36,994 bases of DNA from NCBI GenBank assembly GCA_000431775.1, contig FR888195.1:22177-59170 (forward strand), in the 5' to 3' direction. The stretch's first letter is position 1. Each line of letters begins with the position of its first letter. The stretch is from Clostridium sp. CAG:413 (lineage in GTDB: Bacteria; Bacillota; Clostridia; Oscillospirales; Acutalibacteraceae). Under the pieces are notes generated by a model. That model did not search any database. It saw only the letters and a program-made list of their open reading frames with translations, and was not told where the DNA came from. Below, piece by piece: positions 25,487-33,007 of this stretch. Made by a program: the position numbers and the translations under genes.

Positions 25487-25767
25487 TGCTTAAGATAAAT
25501 GTACAGCTTTTCGCTCATAAAAAAGGTATGGGTTCCACCCGTAACGGCCGTGATTCTGAATCCAAGAGACTCGGCGCTAAGAGAGCGGACGGTCAGTTCG
25601 TCCTTGCAGGCAACATCCTTGTAAGACAGAGAGGCACCAAGATCCATCCCGGCAACAACGTCGGCATCGGCTCTGACGACACTCTGTTTGCCCTCATCGA
25701 CGGCACCGTTAAGTTTGAGCGTATGGGCAAAGACCGCAAGAAGGTCAGCGTCTACGCCGCTCAGTAA
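25486..25767 (+). CDS. rpmA: Large ribosomal subunit protein L27, with Prp-cleavable N-terminus
   Basis: This is a 93-aa protein preceded by GGAGGTG. The N-terminus [18 protein letters not shown] shows the Prp-processed type: a nine-residue prepeptide ending in Phe, followed by AHKKG, which is the N-terminus of E. coli L27 and reaches the peptidyl-transferase centre. Cleavage after Phe9 by the adjacent Prp is expected. The body ([21 protein letters not shown], then [17 protein letters not shown]) is standard. Confidence 0.97.
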   Translation: MLKINVQLFAHKKGMGSTRNGRDSESKRLGAKRADGQFVLAGNILVRQRGTKIHPGNNVGIGSDDTLFALIDGTVKFERMGKDRKKVSVYAAQ

Positions 25768-25806
25768 TTCGGCATTATTAAAAACCGCCTTGCTTAGACG
25801 GGTGCT

Positions 25807-25842
25807 CGTAAGACAGTAATTCTAAAAAATTACTATTTTACG
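25807..25842 (+). other. Stable hairpin of unknown role downstream of rpmA
   Basis: A 15-bp imperfect stem (25807-25821 with 25828-25842, one G-U and one C-A) closes a 6-nt loop. It is not followed by a T run, so it does not look like a terminator. It belongs to a structured stretch (about 25790-25920) without a coding frame. Confidence 0.6.
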
Positions 25843-25876
25843 GCATCTGTCTGACAGGGTTGGAAAAACAACTACG

Positions 25877-25920
25877 AAAAGAACGATGTCGAGTCGAAAG
25901 ACTTAACATCGTTCTTTTTC
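25877..25920 (+). terminator. Rho-independent terminator with a GAAA-capped inner stem
   Basis: A 12- to 13-bp outer stem (25877-25889 with 25906-25918) encloses an AGTC-GAAA-GACT hairpin (25892-25903), and the right arm runs into a T5 tract. It ends either the rpmA transcript or a separate structured RNA upstream of the next gene. Confidence 0.8.
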
Positions 25921-25955
25921 TATCACAAAATCCTTGAAATTACGGATGTTTCACC

Positions 25956-26201
25956 ATGAAACGCCTATTATCATGCGAATTTAACTTTGATACGGTATGC
26001 GTGGAGCTGAAGTTCTCAGACGGCACGATGATTGCCATTGACACTGTTGCGGTTGAAAACAAAGTGATAGACAATATGTATCAGCGGTCAGAGCTTGACT
26101 ATATTATCTACAATGACCCGATTGCATACGCCGATTTGATGCTTAACGGCAATCCCGAAGCCTATTTGAAGGCAGTAACAGAATACAAATCACTTGATTG
26201 A
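25956..26201 (+). CDS. DUF6061-like small protein
   Basis: This is an 81-aa protein (MKRLLSCEFNFDTVCVELKF) that I recognise as resembling the DUF6061 family, short proteins common in Clostridia, often in or beside mobile elements. A predicted beta-rich start (FNFDTVCVELKFSDGTMIAIDTVAVE) is followed by a helical end with MYQRSELDYIIYNDP. No catalytic motif is seen. It has no strong Shine-Dalgarno (only GGA before the ATG) and no clear promoter; it follows the structured region and its terminator, which suggests control by read-through. A strong terminator follows at 26207-26238. Confidence 0.7.
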   Translation: MKRLLSCEFNFDTVCVELKFSDGTMIAIDTVAVENKVIDNMYQRSELDYIIYNDPIAYADLMLNGNPEAYLKAVTEYKSLD

Positions 26202-26206
26202 TTCTC

Positions 26207-26238
26207 ACACGCCCCAAGGTCATCTTGGGGCGTGTTTT
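26207..26238 (+). terminator. Rho-independent terminator after the DUF6061-like gene
   Basis: A perfect 12-bp stem (26207-26218 with 26224-26235) with a GTCAT loop runs into TTTT. It insulates the AT-rich operon downstream. Confidence 0.88.
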
Positions 26239-26281
26239 CAAAAAAGTTACACTTTAATGTGATGAATTATTCCGTACCATC

Positions 26282-26324
26282 TTGAAAAAACTGCGAAAAC
26301 CATGTATAATAATGTGTATACACA
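26282..26324 (+). promoter_or_regulatory. Promoter and operator-like palindrome of the AT-rich operon
   Basis: TTGAAA (26282-26287) and TATAAT (26305-26310, preceded by TG at 26303-26304) are 17 nt apart. A perfect 12-bp palindrome TGTGTATACACA (26313-26324) covers the expected transcription start. The XRE protein encoded third in the operon is the obvious candidate to bind it. Confidence 0.75.
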
Positions 26325-26403
26325 CATTGGAGAGCATTATGCTTTTGATTTTATAGCAGATAGATAATGAATTTTTGAAATTTTAAGAATAGGGACAGGC
26401 ATT

Positions 26404-27906
26404 ATGTTTAATGATTATATTTGGAAAACATATTTGAAAGCTGATGGGAAAGCTGTTGTTGCATTTTTTGAGAGGAACCTCTGCGACTCGTTTACAGAAG
26501 ATTATGCACGAACAATCTGTGAGTTGCACAAAACATATTGCCCAAGTAAAGCGATTTCGGAATACTTGTATTCAGAATTAAAGGAGCTAAGCGACGGTAT
26601 CAACATTGAAGATTATGGCTTTCTGTATGGTTGCTATCCTATTGCAGAATTAGATGATGGCGAGTATAGCATAGAAAATATAATGGATATTTTCTATCAA
26701 GGATTAAATGACAGTGGAATAATGTCTGACAATCAGCTTTTTTCTGAATTTAGTGGAGGAATGGCGTACTATACAACCTTTTTGGCGATGGAATTACCAG
26801 AACTGTTCGTTCCTTATTATTTTCAACATAACTACAATGTGCTCGAAAAAATATCACAGGAATTTGAAATTACTCTTCCCGTAATTCCTGTCAAAAAAGA
26901 TTACAAAGGTAGAATATACCACTATGGCGAAGTTTGTGCTGCGCTATCTGATTTTAGAATTAAGCATAACATGACACCCTACGAGTTATATTCTTTTTTA
27001 TATGATTTTGCTCCCAAATATATTGGCGGTACGGATAGTTATATTATCAAATCTTTACCAGATCCTAAAAGCGTATTCTTTATTGGCGGCTCAAAAGACG
27101 ATGCGTTCTTTGGTGACAATTCAGATATTATTAGCTGCTGGCAATGCAATCCCGACACAAGAGCTGGCGATTTAATCGTGATGTATCTACGTTCTCCTAT
27201 TAGTGCAATTGATTCAATTTGGAGAAGTGTCTCTGTAGGATTTAATGATCCGTTCTTTTACTATTACAGATGTACATATATCGCACGTCCGCAAAAGATA
27301 AAGCAAATAACGCAAAAGCAACTTCAAAAAGATTCGGTGTTCAAAGAACTTCCCATTGTTCGCAAGAATATGCAAGGAATCAACGGCGTGGAACTGTACC
27401 CATCAACATACAACCATCTGCTTGATATGGCGAAAAGTGATTTAGCTCGGCTGGAATATGTTGTTGATGAAGCAGATGACATCTATGCTCGTGAAAAAGA
27501 CGTTGAGAATAAACTTATTAAGCCCTTCCTTGAAAAATTAGGGTACACTGAAAACGAATACAAACAGCAACTGTATATCGAAATCGGCAATCACAATCAT
27601 GCTTTAATTCCCGACTTTGTAATTCATCCAGTTGTTTCTTCGGGGCATCAATCAGCGGACTTCTTGGTAGAGGCAAAACTAACCATCCCATCCAACAAAC
27701 TATTGGAAGAAGCAAAAACGCAAGCCAGAGGATATGCCAAATTACTTAACGCACAGTATTCTGTAATTGCAGCCAAAGAAGGTATTTGGATTTCTAAGGC
27801 AGATGATGATTATAGCAAAGATGTTCTAACCTTTTCGTGGGCAGAACTTAAAAACGAGGACAATTTTTTTGATGTGTTCAAGTTGATTGGAAACGGGAAG
27901 ATATGA
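26404..27906 (+). CDS. PD-(D/E)XK nuclease-domain protein with a PUA/EVE-like middle domain
   Basis: This is a 500-aa protein in an AT-richer context than the surrounding genes. Residues 1-200 are a helical region I do not recognise. Residues about 222-350 (FFIGGSKDD, then CWQCNPDTRAGDLIVMYLRS, then a CTYIARPQKI strand) look like a PUA/EVE/ASCH-type fold, a group whose members often read modified bases. Residues about 360-480 resemble the HsdR N-terminal type nuclease: Glu368 (VENKLIKPFLEKLGY), Asp404 in IPDF, Glu423 and Lys425 in VEAK, and a QxxxY motif (Gln440-Tyr444). A modification-sensing restriction endonuclease is the best guess; the nuclease part is better supported than the middle domain. 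No helicase motif and no methyltransferase gene are present. It overlaps the next gene by ATGA. Confidence 0.7.
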   Translation: MFNDYIWKTYLKADGKAVVAFFERNLCDSFTEDYARTICELHKTYCPSKAISEYLYSELKELSDGINIEDYGFLYGCYPIAELDDGEYSIENIMDIFYQGLNDSGIMSDNQLFSEFSGGMAYYTTFLAMELPELFVPYYFQHNYNVLEKISQEFEITLPVIPVKKDYKGRIYHYGEVCAALSDFRIKHNMTPYELYSFLYDFAPKYIGGTDSYIIKSLPDPKSVFFIGGSKDDAFFGDNSDIISCWQCNPDTRAGDLIVMYLRSPISAIDSIWRSVSVGFNDPFFYYYRCTYIARPQKIKQITQKQLQKDSVFKELPIVRKNMQGINGVELYPSTYNHLLDMAKSDLARLEYVVDEADDIYAREKDVENKLIKPFLEKLGYTENEYKQQLYIEIGNHNHALIPDFVIHPVVSSGHQSADFLVEAKLTIPSNKLLEEAKTQARGYAKLLNAQYSVIAAKEGIWISKADDDYSKDVLTFSWAELKNEDNFFDVFKLIGNGKI

Positions 27907-28289
27907 AACTTTACAGAAGCAAATCAGATAGAGATATAGCGGTACTCTGTCACCAACTAAAAAAGGCATCCGGAATAAACGGTAGTCATCTTCCGCACGG
28001 ATTTCATGCGGTTGCTTCATTCGATTTAGGAAACATTTATGTGGATGACGTTATTACCAAAAAATTAAATCCTAATGTTCAATGCGAACTTGACGATTGT
28101 TTGTTGCATTTTTTACGCGAGGATTATGGGGATTTGACGGAAGAAGAACAGGAACAAAACGGTGAAATCAAGTATTTTGGAAATGGCAGAGGAATGATTG
28201 CAAGGTATAGAATATCTATCGGTCTGATTGAGATTACAGTAGAACAGAACACCATGATTTCTCTTTTACGACAAACGGGGGACGAATAA
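27903..28289 (+). CDS. Small protein of unknown function in the AT-rich operon
   Basis: This 128-aa protein starts in the ATGA overlap with the nuclease-like gene, so it is translationally coupled. It has no signal peptide and no membrane segment. The second half contains HFLREDYGDLTEEEQEQNG followed by a predicted beta hairpin. This vaguely recalls short plasmid or integrative-element proteins with a WGDVxxED...N pattern (sometimes mis-annotated as restriction subunits). The function is unknown. Its place between a nuclease and an XRE regulator suggests a partner, inhibitor or accessory factor of the nuclease. Confidence 0.65.
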   Translation: MKLYRSKSDRDIAVLCHQLKKASGINGSHLPHGFHAVASFDLGNIYVDDVITKKLNPNVQCELDDCLLHFLREDYGDLTEEEQEQNGEIKYFGNGRGMIARYRISIGLIEITVEQNTMISLLRQTGDE

Positions 28290-28582
28290 TGTATAAAAAG
28301 AAAATGGGAATGACTCCAAAACAAGCATTAGAAACTTTTACATCAAAACATGACAGCAAATTGAAAATTTTAAGAGTTAGGAAAGGATATTCTCAACAAG
28401 GATTAGCAGACGCTGCCGGAATTCCCAAGAGAGCTATCCAAACTTATGAGCAAGGAGAAAGAAACGTAGATCACGCATCTCTCGAAACCTTGTGCGATAT
28501 TTGTATTGCGCTGAACTGTACGTTGGAAGATATCCTTGAGAGCGAGGAATTGTTAGAAAAATTCCATCAGGTCAAATGGTGA
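28289..28582 (+). CDS. XRE-family helix-turn-helix regulator
   Basis: This is a 97-aa protein whose start overlaps the preceding stop (TAATG). Residues about 30-85 form a Cro/CI-type HTH: LRVRKGYSQQGLADAAGIPKR (helices 2-3), then AIQTYEQGERN and DICIALNCTLEDILE. The N-terminal 25 residues are basic. It probably controls its own operon, with TGTGTATACACA at 26313-26324 as candidate operator. Such small regulators typically accompany restriction or toxin-antitoxin modules, where they delay or balance expression. Confidence 0.88.
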   Translation: MYKKKMGMTPKQALETFTSKHDSKLKILRVRKGYSQQGLADAAGIPKRAIQTYEQGERNVDHASLETLCDICIALNCTLEDILESEELLEKFHQVKW

Positions 28583-28586
28583 GAAT

Positions 28587-28778
28587 ATGGCAGATAACAG
28601 AAATCGCAAGCGACCGATACAGGTAAAGTTTTTTGTAAATGCGGCAGAGTTTGAATTGATAAAAAAGCGAATGACCGATTTGGGGATGGACAACCTTAGT
28701 GCCTATCTTCGAAACATGGCTCTTGGCGGCGCTTGCGAAAATCAAAAAATGGACAATAACACAGAAACGAAAAACTGA
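28587..28778 (+). CDS. MobC-like ribbon-helix-helix protein
   Basis: This is a 63-aa basic protein (RNRKRPIQVKFFVNAAEFELI, then KKRMTDLGMDNLSAYLRNMALGG). The beta strand followed by two helices with a LSAYLRNMAL second helix matches the ribbon-helix-helix proteins of mobilisation systems (MobC type), which bind oriT and help the relaxase. No relaxase gene is nearby. It is therefore either a remnant of a mobilisable element or has been reused as a regulator. It starts 4 nt after the XRE gene with a weak ribosome-binding site. No clear terminator follows. Confidence 0.72.
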   Translation: MADNRNRKRPIQVKFFVNAAEFELIKKRMTDLGMDNLSAYLRNMALGGACENQKMDNNTETKN

Positions 28779-28794
28779 AAATCTTTTCTTTTGC

Positions 28795-29454
28795 TTATTT
28801 AATTGAATCGACCAAGCTCTTGAGTGCCTCAGGCTGCCTCGTTGTGATGTTATCGGGGGCGAGTTTCAATACCCGCCTCATCTGTGACGGAGAGTCCACG
28901 GTCCAGAGCGACACGAGTAGCCCGCAGCGGTGTATCGTCTTAACATAGCCGTTGGTCGCGGTTGAGAAATGTGAATTTATCCCTATTGCGCCGAGTGACT
29001 TCGCCCTTGCGGCAAGCTGCTCGGCGGCTTTTTTGCTCAGAGCCTCCTTCAGCGTGATGCGGTGGTTGAGATAATAGGGGATGGCCGAATTCTTTCGGAC
29101 CGTCTCAACCCATTCCTCGCCGACGCCGGTGTAAAACACCCTGTCCGTCAGCCCCGCTTCGGCAACGAGCCTGTCGGCCTCGGAGAGGTTCGCGGTTGAT
29201 TTGATATCAAGATTTATGCGGCAGGTGTCGCTCTCTGCGACCGCCGCAAGCGCCTCCGACAGCAGCTCGCCCTCACTTTCGGAGGGTGAGCCGGAGTGGA
29301 TTATGACGGGCAGCCCGCTCGGGCGGAACGTAACGTCAAATTCAACTATTTGAGCGCCCCATTTGACGGCTGTTCTCACGGAATCGACCGTGTTCGCCTT
29401 TGTGCCGAGCGCGCCAGCGTGGCAGGTTATAGTGAAATCCGATGGCAGATTCAT
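28795..29454 (-). CDS. Glycerophosphodiester phosphodiesterase-like protein with altered catalytic residues
   Basis: This is a 219-aa GDPD-fold protein. The ATG at 29454 is preferred because GAGG lies 8 nt upstream; an in-frame GTG at 29463 overlaps that site. The TIM-barrel landmarks are present: CHAG (His12), KANTVDS, VEFDV (Glu38, Asp40), VIIHS (His53), NLDIKS and a late LWTVDSPSQM. Compared with the family patterns HRG, PENT and HD, Arg is Ala13, the Glu of PENT is Ala20 and the Asp after the second His is Ser54. Activity on glycerophosphodiesters is therefore doubtful. There is no signal peptide. It is the last gene of the birA-lipoprotein-propeller operon. Confidence 0.8.
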   Translation of the reverse strand: MNLPSDFTITCHAGALGTKANTVDSVRTAVKWGAQIVEFDVTFRPSGLPVIIHSGSPSESEGELLSEALAAVAESDTCRINLDIKSTANLSEADRLVAEAGLTDRVFYTGVGEEWVETVRKNSAIPYYLNHRITLKEALSKKAAEQLAARAKSLGAIGINSHFSTATNGYVKTIHRCGLLVSLWTVDSPSQMRRVLKLAPDNITTRQPEALKSLVDSIK

Positions 29455-29464
29455 TTTATTCACC

Positions 29465-31576
29465 TCAGTCAGCTTCGTCGATTATGCCGTAGTATCTGCC
29501 GAACCAATAGGGGAGCAGATAACTGCTCGGCGACTGAGCTGTGGAACTGTTGCCGCCGTCAAATCTGAACGGGTTGGCGTCGTAGTTTGCGAGCGGTCTC
29601 TCGTCTGTCGCAAGGGGCACAAGGAGCTGCTTGCCGCCGCCCCACTTTTCCTGCTCGGTGTCATAGACAAGATCCTTGCGCTTGGCGTTGAGCATATAGT
29701 AGTTGACATAGTCGAGCGGCAAGTCGCGCAGCGCCTGAACGGCAGAGTCAAGGTCGCAAACGTCGTCGGTGAATGCGCCGTACATCAGGTTCCACGTTAC
29801 GCAGCGCTCGGGGCGCTCGTATTCCCAATGGTGCCTCATGCCCATAAGGATATATGCCCTTATAAACGGGTCATTCTCAATGCGGAGAATGGTTGCGGTG
29901 CAGAGGAAAGCCAGGTTGTCGTCAATATGAGTAACTCTGCCGTCGGCCTTTTTATGCTGAGCGGCGTTTAGCAGATAATGATCCTTGGTTGCGAGCTTCA
30001 GGAATTCCCTGCGGTATTTCTCGTCGCCCGACATATGATAGGCGACATCGAGGAAGGTGAGAATTTCAAGCGAATTCACGCACTTCTCCCAAAGCCACAT
30101 GCTGTTGCCGTTAAGCTCAGCAGGCTCCCAACAAGCCCAGGTGGTCGGCAGACCGTCGATATCGCAAAGATGATAATTATTCTCAAGAATATGATCGACT
30201 ATGTCGCAGATAACGCCTTTGATGGTCTCTTTTTCTTCATCGTCAGCGCAGAGGTCATAATAGAGTGAGAAGCCGAAGAAGTGACCCGTCATCTCGTCGC
30301 TGGAGGTCTCGCCGAGCCATTCGCATTTGCCGTCGGGGGATTTGTGCCATTCGCCGCCGTCGATCTGCAAATCGAGATTTTTGCCGTAGCCGGGTTCGCC
30401 CTCAAAGCGCACGGCTCTTGCGGTGAAGCCCTTGATGCCCGAAACCTTGGTGAGGAATATCATGGCGTTCATTGAGCGTCTTGCAGCCTCAAGCACCTTC
30501 TCGTCGCCCGTCACGGCGTAGCAGTAGGCGAGGGACGCAAGATAGGTGTGAGTCCAAAGGCCGTCGTTGTCGGATATCTGCGGTGTGCCTGTGGAGAGGT
30601 CGCCGTCCTTGACATTAAGGAGTCTTGTTATATATCCGAGCTTGCGGATATAGTATTTCTCGGCGAGGTCAAAGAAATAATCGGCCTTTTTACGCAGGGT
30701 CATTTCCAACTCGGATATCTTTGTAACGCCGGAGTCCGTAGCCGTCCATATGCCGTCCTTGCAGGCGACGGCGGCGTTGACTTTTTCTTCGCATACCCAG
30801 CGTGTGGCGGGCAGGTGCTTGACCTTGCCGTCGGCGATTATCGCAAGCCCCGCTTCCGTGCCGAGGATAACTCTGCCGTCGTCGGTGAAATCAATGCTGA
30901 ATATCTCTTCGGCGGGTAAGGCGTTTATCTCGTTGTAGCCGTACCAGCCGCAGCCGTTGTCATAGATATAAGCGCCCTTGTCCGTGCCGAGCCAAATGAA
31001 GCCCAGCTCTTTATCGAACGAAACGCAGTTGATTTTGAATTCGGGCATGGTGCTGTGCTCGGGGAAGATGCACATCCAATGCTTTCTCTTGCCGGCGAAC
31101 ACCATCAGCGATCTTTCGGAGAAAGAAACGATCCTGCCGCAGCCGCAGGAGAGACCCTTTGCGGGCATCTCGGTGTCGAGGTAGGGCACGAATTCGCCGC
31201 CGTCGAGCACATAGAGCATCGGCGGGGTCATAAGGAATACTCTGTCCTCGCCGCTGATGCCGACTATCTCATCCTCAAAGCTCTGCATCTCGCTTATCGA
31301 GCCGTTCTCAACGATATAGAGCGTTTTGCCGCAGGAGAAGAATACTCTGCCGTCCTTTGCAGCGAATATGCTTTCCACGGGCGGGCAGGCAAACGAGCCG
31401 AAGGAGCCGTCCGCCTTGGTGTAGCTCAAACCGCAGTCCGTGCCGATATATACCGTGCCGTCCCCGGCGCAGGCGAGGCAGAGTGCCTTGCTCGAGATAA
31501 GGCCGCTCTCCGCCGTGAAGAATTCACACTTGCGCTGAGGGAAGCTGCCGGATACATAGTTACCTTTTCTTTTCAT
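29465..31576 (-). CDS. Two-part protein: N-terminal beta-propeller and C-terminal helical-toroid domain
   Basis: This is a 703-aa protein with GGAG 7 nt before its ATG. Residues 1-290 hold repeats of about 40-45 residues with the regulator-propeller look: CLACAGDGTVYIGTDCGLSY, then FIWLGTDKGAYIYDN, VILGTEAGLAII and GIWTATDSGVTKI. Residues about 300-690 are helical with paired-helix repeats (for example LYYDLCADDEEKETIKGVI and SLEILTFLDVAYHMSGDEKYR) and aromatic loops (ACWEPAEL, EWHKSPDGKCEWLGETSSDEMTGH). This is like an (alpha/alpha)-toroid glycosidase or lyase. No signal peptide is seen, so it is probably cytoplasmic. Enzyme activity and substrate are unknown. Confidence 0.7.
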   Translation of the reverse strand: MKRKGNYVSGSFPQRKCEFFTAESGLISSKALCLACAGDGTVYIGTDCGLSYTKADGSFGSFACPPVESIFAAKDGRVFFSCGKTLYIVENGSISEMQSFEDEIVGISGEDRVFLMTPPMLYVLDGGEFVPYLDTEMPAKGLSCGCGRIVSFSERSLMVFAGKRKHWMCIFPEHSTMPEFKINCVSFDKELGFIWLGTDKGAYIYDNGCGWYGYNEINALPAEEIFSIDFTDDGRVILGTEAGLAIIADGKVKHLPATRWVCEEKVNAAVACKDGIWTATDSGVTKISELEMTLRKKADYFFDLAEKYYIRKLGYITRLLNVKDGDLSTGTPQISDNDGLWTHTYLASLAYCYAVTGDEKVLEAARRSMNAMIFLTKVSGIKGFTARAVRFEGEPGYGKNLDLQIDGGEWHKSPDGKCEWLGETSSDEMTGHFFGFSLYYDLCADDEEKETIKGVICDIVDHILENNYHLCDIDGLPTTWACWEPAELNGNSMWLWEKCVNSLEILTFLDVAYHMSGDEKYRREFLKLATKDHYLLNAAQHKKADGRVTHIDDNLAFLCTATILRIENDPFIRAYILMGMRHHWEYERPERCVTWNLMYGAFTDDVCDLDSAVQALRDLPLDYVNYYMLNAKRKDLVYDTEQEKWGGGKQLLVPLATDERPLANYDANPFRFDGGNSSTAQSPSSYLLPYWFGRYYGIIDEAD

Positions 31577-31602
31577 TTCATTTCTCCTTTTATGCGAAAG
31601 AA

Positions 31603-32193
31603 TTATTTAACCGTTATTGAGGTCTGCAGGCTGTTTTTAGAGCCTTTTTCTTTTATAACTATTTTATAGTTTCCGCTGCCGCATGAGGTTGGCACGGTAA
31701 AGACCCATGTGATTATCCCCGAGCTGTTCGAGGTCTTTGCCTTGAATTCAGCGGATTTTGACAGGTTATCATTGCCGTTTTCATAGAATTCGATGGTGAA
31801 TTCTTTATTCGGCGTGCCCATGACCGTGACGCTCGCCTGAGTGCCCCTGGATGTGGGGCTTGTCTTGCTCAGCAGCGAGATGCCGTTTGAAATATCGGGG
31901 ATTGATATAAGCTCCGCTTCGGTGGCGGCGGGCTTTGCCGTTGTCTTTACTTCCGCTTTTGTCTGTGCAGGTTTAGCGCTTTCGGAAGGTTTGGTATTTC
32001 CGTCTTTGTCGGTAATGATCTCGGTCTCGGGTTCGGTTCCTTTAACAGTATTGTCGGTGACTTGTGCTTTAGTTTCGGCAGTTTCCGTACTCTCTGCTGA
32101 GGTCACAGCGTTGCCCTCGGTTTTGCTGCAAGAAGCGAGCAGGATAAGCGTCAGCGCCATGGCTGCGGCAAGTATTCTTTTGAAATTATTCAT
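31603..32193 (-). CDS. Lipoprotein with Thr/Glu-rich linker and Ig-like C-terminal domain
   Basis: This is a 196-aa protein with GAGG upstream of the ATG at 32193. Residues 1-22 are a lipoprotein signal peptide ending in the lipobox LLASC, so Cys22 should be lipidated by Lgt. Residues about 25-95 form a low-complexity Thr/Glu/Ala/Lys linker, presumably spanning the cell wall. Residues 100-196 look like a small Ig-like beta domain (SPTSRGTQASVTVMGTPN, then WVFTVPTSCGSGNYKIVIKE) with YKIVIKE near the end. It is probably surface-exposed; the binding partner is unknown. Confidence 0.78.
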   Translation of the reverse strand: MNNFKRILAAAMALTLILLASCSKTEGNAVTSAESTETAETKAQVTDNTVKGTEPETEIITDKDGNTKPSESAKPAQTKAEVKTTAKPAATEAELISIPDISNGISLLSKTSPTSRGTQASVTVMGTPNKEFTIEFYENGNDNLSKSAEFKAKTSNSSGIITWVFTVPTSCGSGNYKIVIKEKGSKNSLQTSITVK

Positions 32194-32202
32194 TACGATA
32201 CC

Positions 32203-32901
32203 TCAAATCTTTATTGATATTTCGCCTGAGGACAGGGCTTCTCTTTGACCGTTCGGCAGAGTGACCAGCAGGTTGCATTCATCGTTTACTCCGTCGGCAA
32301 CGGCGGTGAATTGCTCATTATCTTTAACAAATGTTATCTCTTTTCCGAGGAAAAACAGCCGCTTTTCGTATGCTGCGGCTATTGCCGAATCGTCGGGGTC
32401 GGCGGCGTAGCCGAGCAGCTTTTCGGCTATCATTTCAGCGAGCTTTTCTCTTGGAATATCAAGGCTCACGCTGCCCGCTTTGTCAAGCTCATCGGGGAAG
32501 TCGGCGGTGGTCAGGTTAATCCCTATTCCCGCTATGATATACTCCTTGCCCGAGTCAAAAAAATGCTCGCAGAGGATGCCGCATATCTTTTTTGAGCCGA
32601 GGAATACGTCGTTTACCCACTTTATGCCGAGCCTCGGCGCACCGAGCGCTTCGAGCGATTCGCATACCGCGAGCGCGGCGGCGGGGGTCATCAGCGGCAG
32701 GGGAGCTGTCGGGCTGAAAAGCAGGGTCATATAAAGCCCTGTGCCTTTTGGCGAAAAGAAGCTCTTACCCCGTCTGCCTCGCCCTCCCGTCTGCATATCG
32801 GCGGTTATAAGGCATGGGACTGCAAGGCGCGAAGCATTCTGCCTGGCATAGGTGTTAGTCGAGTCGATACAGTCGAAATGAATATGATCAAGCGCCGCCA
32901 A
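32203..32901 (-). CDS. birA: Biotin--protein ligase, catalytic part only
   Basis: This is a 232-aa protein that starts at a TTG (32901) with GGGAGGG about 8 nt upstream. It begins directly in the ligase domain: DCIDSTNTYAR, the biotinyl-AMP loop TGGRGRRGKSF, GLYMTLLFSP and the KWVNDVFLGSKKICGIL region. A short SH3-like C-terminal domain follows. The N-terminal winged-helix DNA-binding domain of bifunctional BirA is missing, so it should attach biotin to carboxylase carrier proteins without repressing biotin genes. It leads the minus-strand operon and has a very good promoter. Confidence 0.93.
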   Translation of the reverse strand: MAALDHIHFDCIDSTNTYARQNASRLAVPCLITADMQTGGRGRRGKSFFSPKGTGLYMTLLFSPTAPLPLMTPAAALAVCESLEALGAPRLGIKWVNDVFLGSKKICGILCEHFFDSGKEYIIAGIGINLTTADFPDELDKAGSVSLDIPREKLAEMIAEKLLGYAADPDDSAIAAAYEKRLFFLGKEITFVKDNEQFTAVADGVNDECNLLVTLPNGQREALSSGEISIKI

Positions 32902-32934
32902 AATGCCGCCCTCCCTTAAATAAACATCTTAAAT

Positions 32935-32963
32935 ATTATACATTTTTAAATTTCGTATGTCAA
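32935..32963 (-). promoter_or_regulatory. Promoter of the birA operon
   Basis: Perfect TTGACA (32958-32963) and TATAAT (32935-32940) on the minus strand are separated by 17 nt, 34 nt upstream of the TTG start. The promoter lies back to back with the one at 32979-33007. Confidence 0.9.
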
Positions 32964-32978
32964 TATAAATAATATGTG

Positions 32979-33007
32979 TTGACACTTGGGGCGAAAAAGG
33001 GTAAAAT
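32979..33007 (+). promoter_or_regulatory. Promoter of the glycyl radical enzyme operon
   Basis: TTGACA (32979-32984) and TAAAAT (33002-33007) are 17 nt apart. Transcription would start at about 33014, too close to the in-frame TTG at 33020 and well placed for the GTG at 33041. Confidence 0.8.

Noticed and set aside
25807..25918. CRISPR-like repeats in the structured intergenic region
   Set aside because: The repeats are inverted arms of hairpins and not regularly spaced direct repeats.
26202..28794. Attachment-site direct repeats flanking the AT-rich operon
   Set aside because: I compared the two ends by eye and found no convincing repeat; there is no integrase or tRNA end, so the exact borders remain open.
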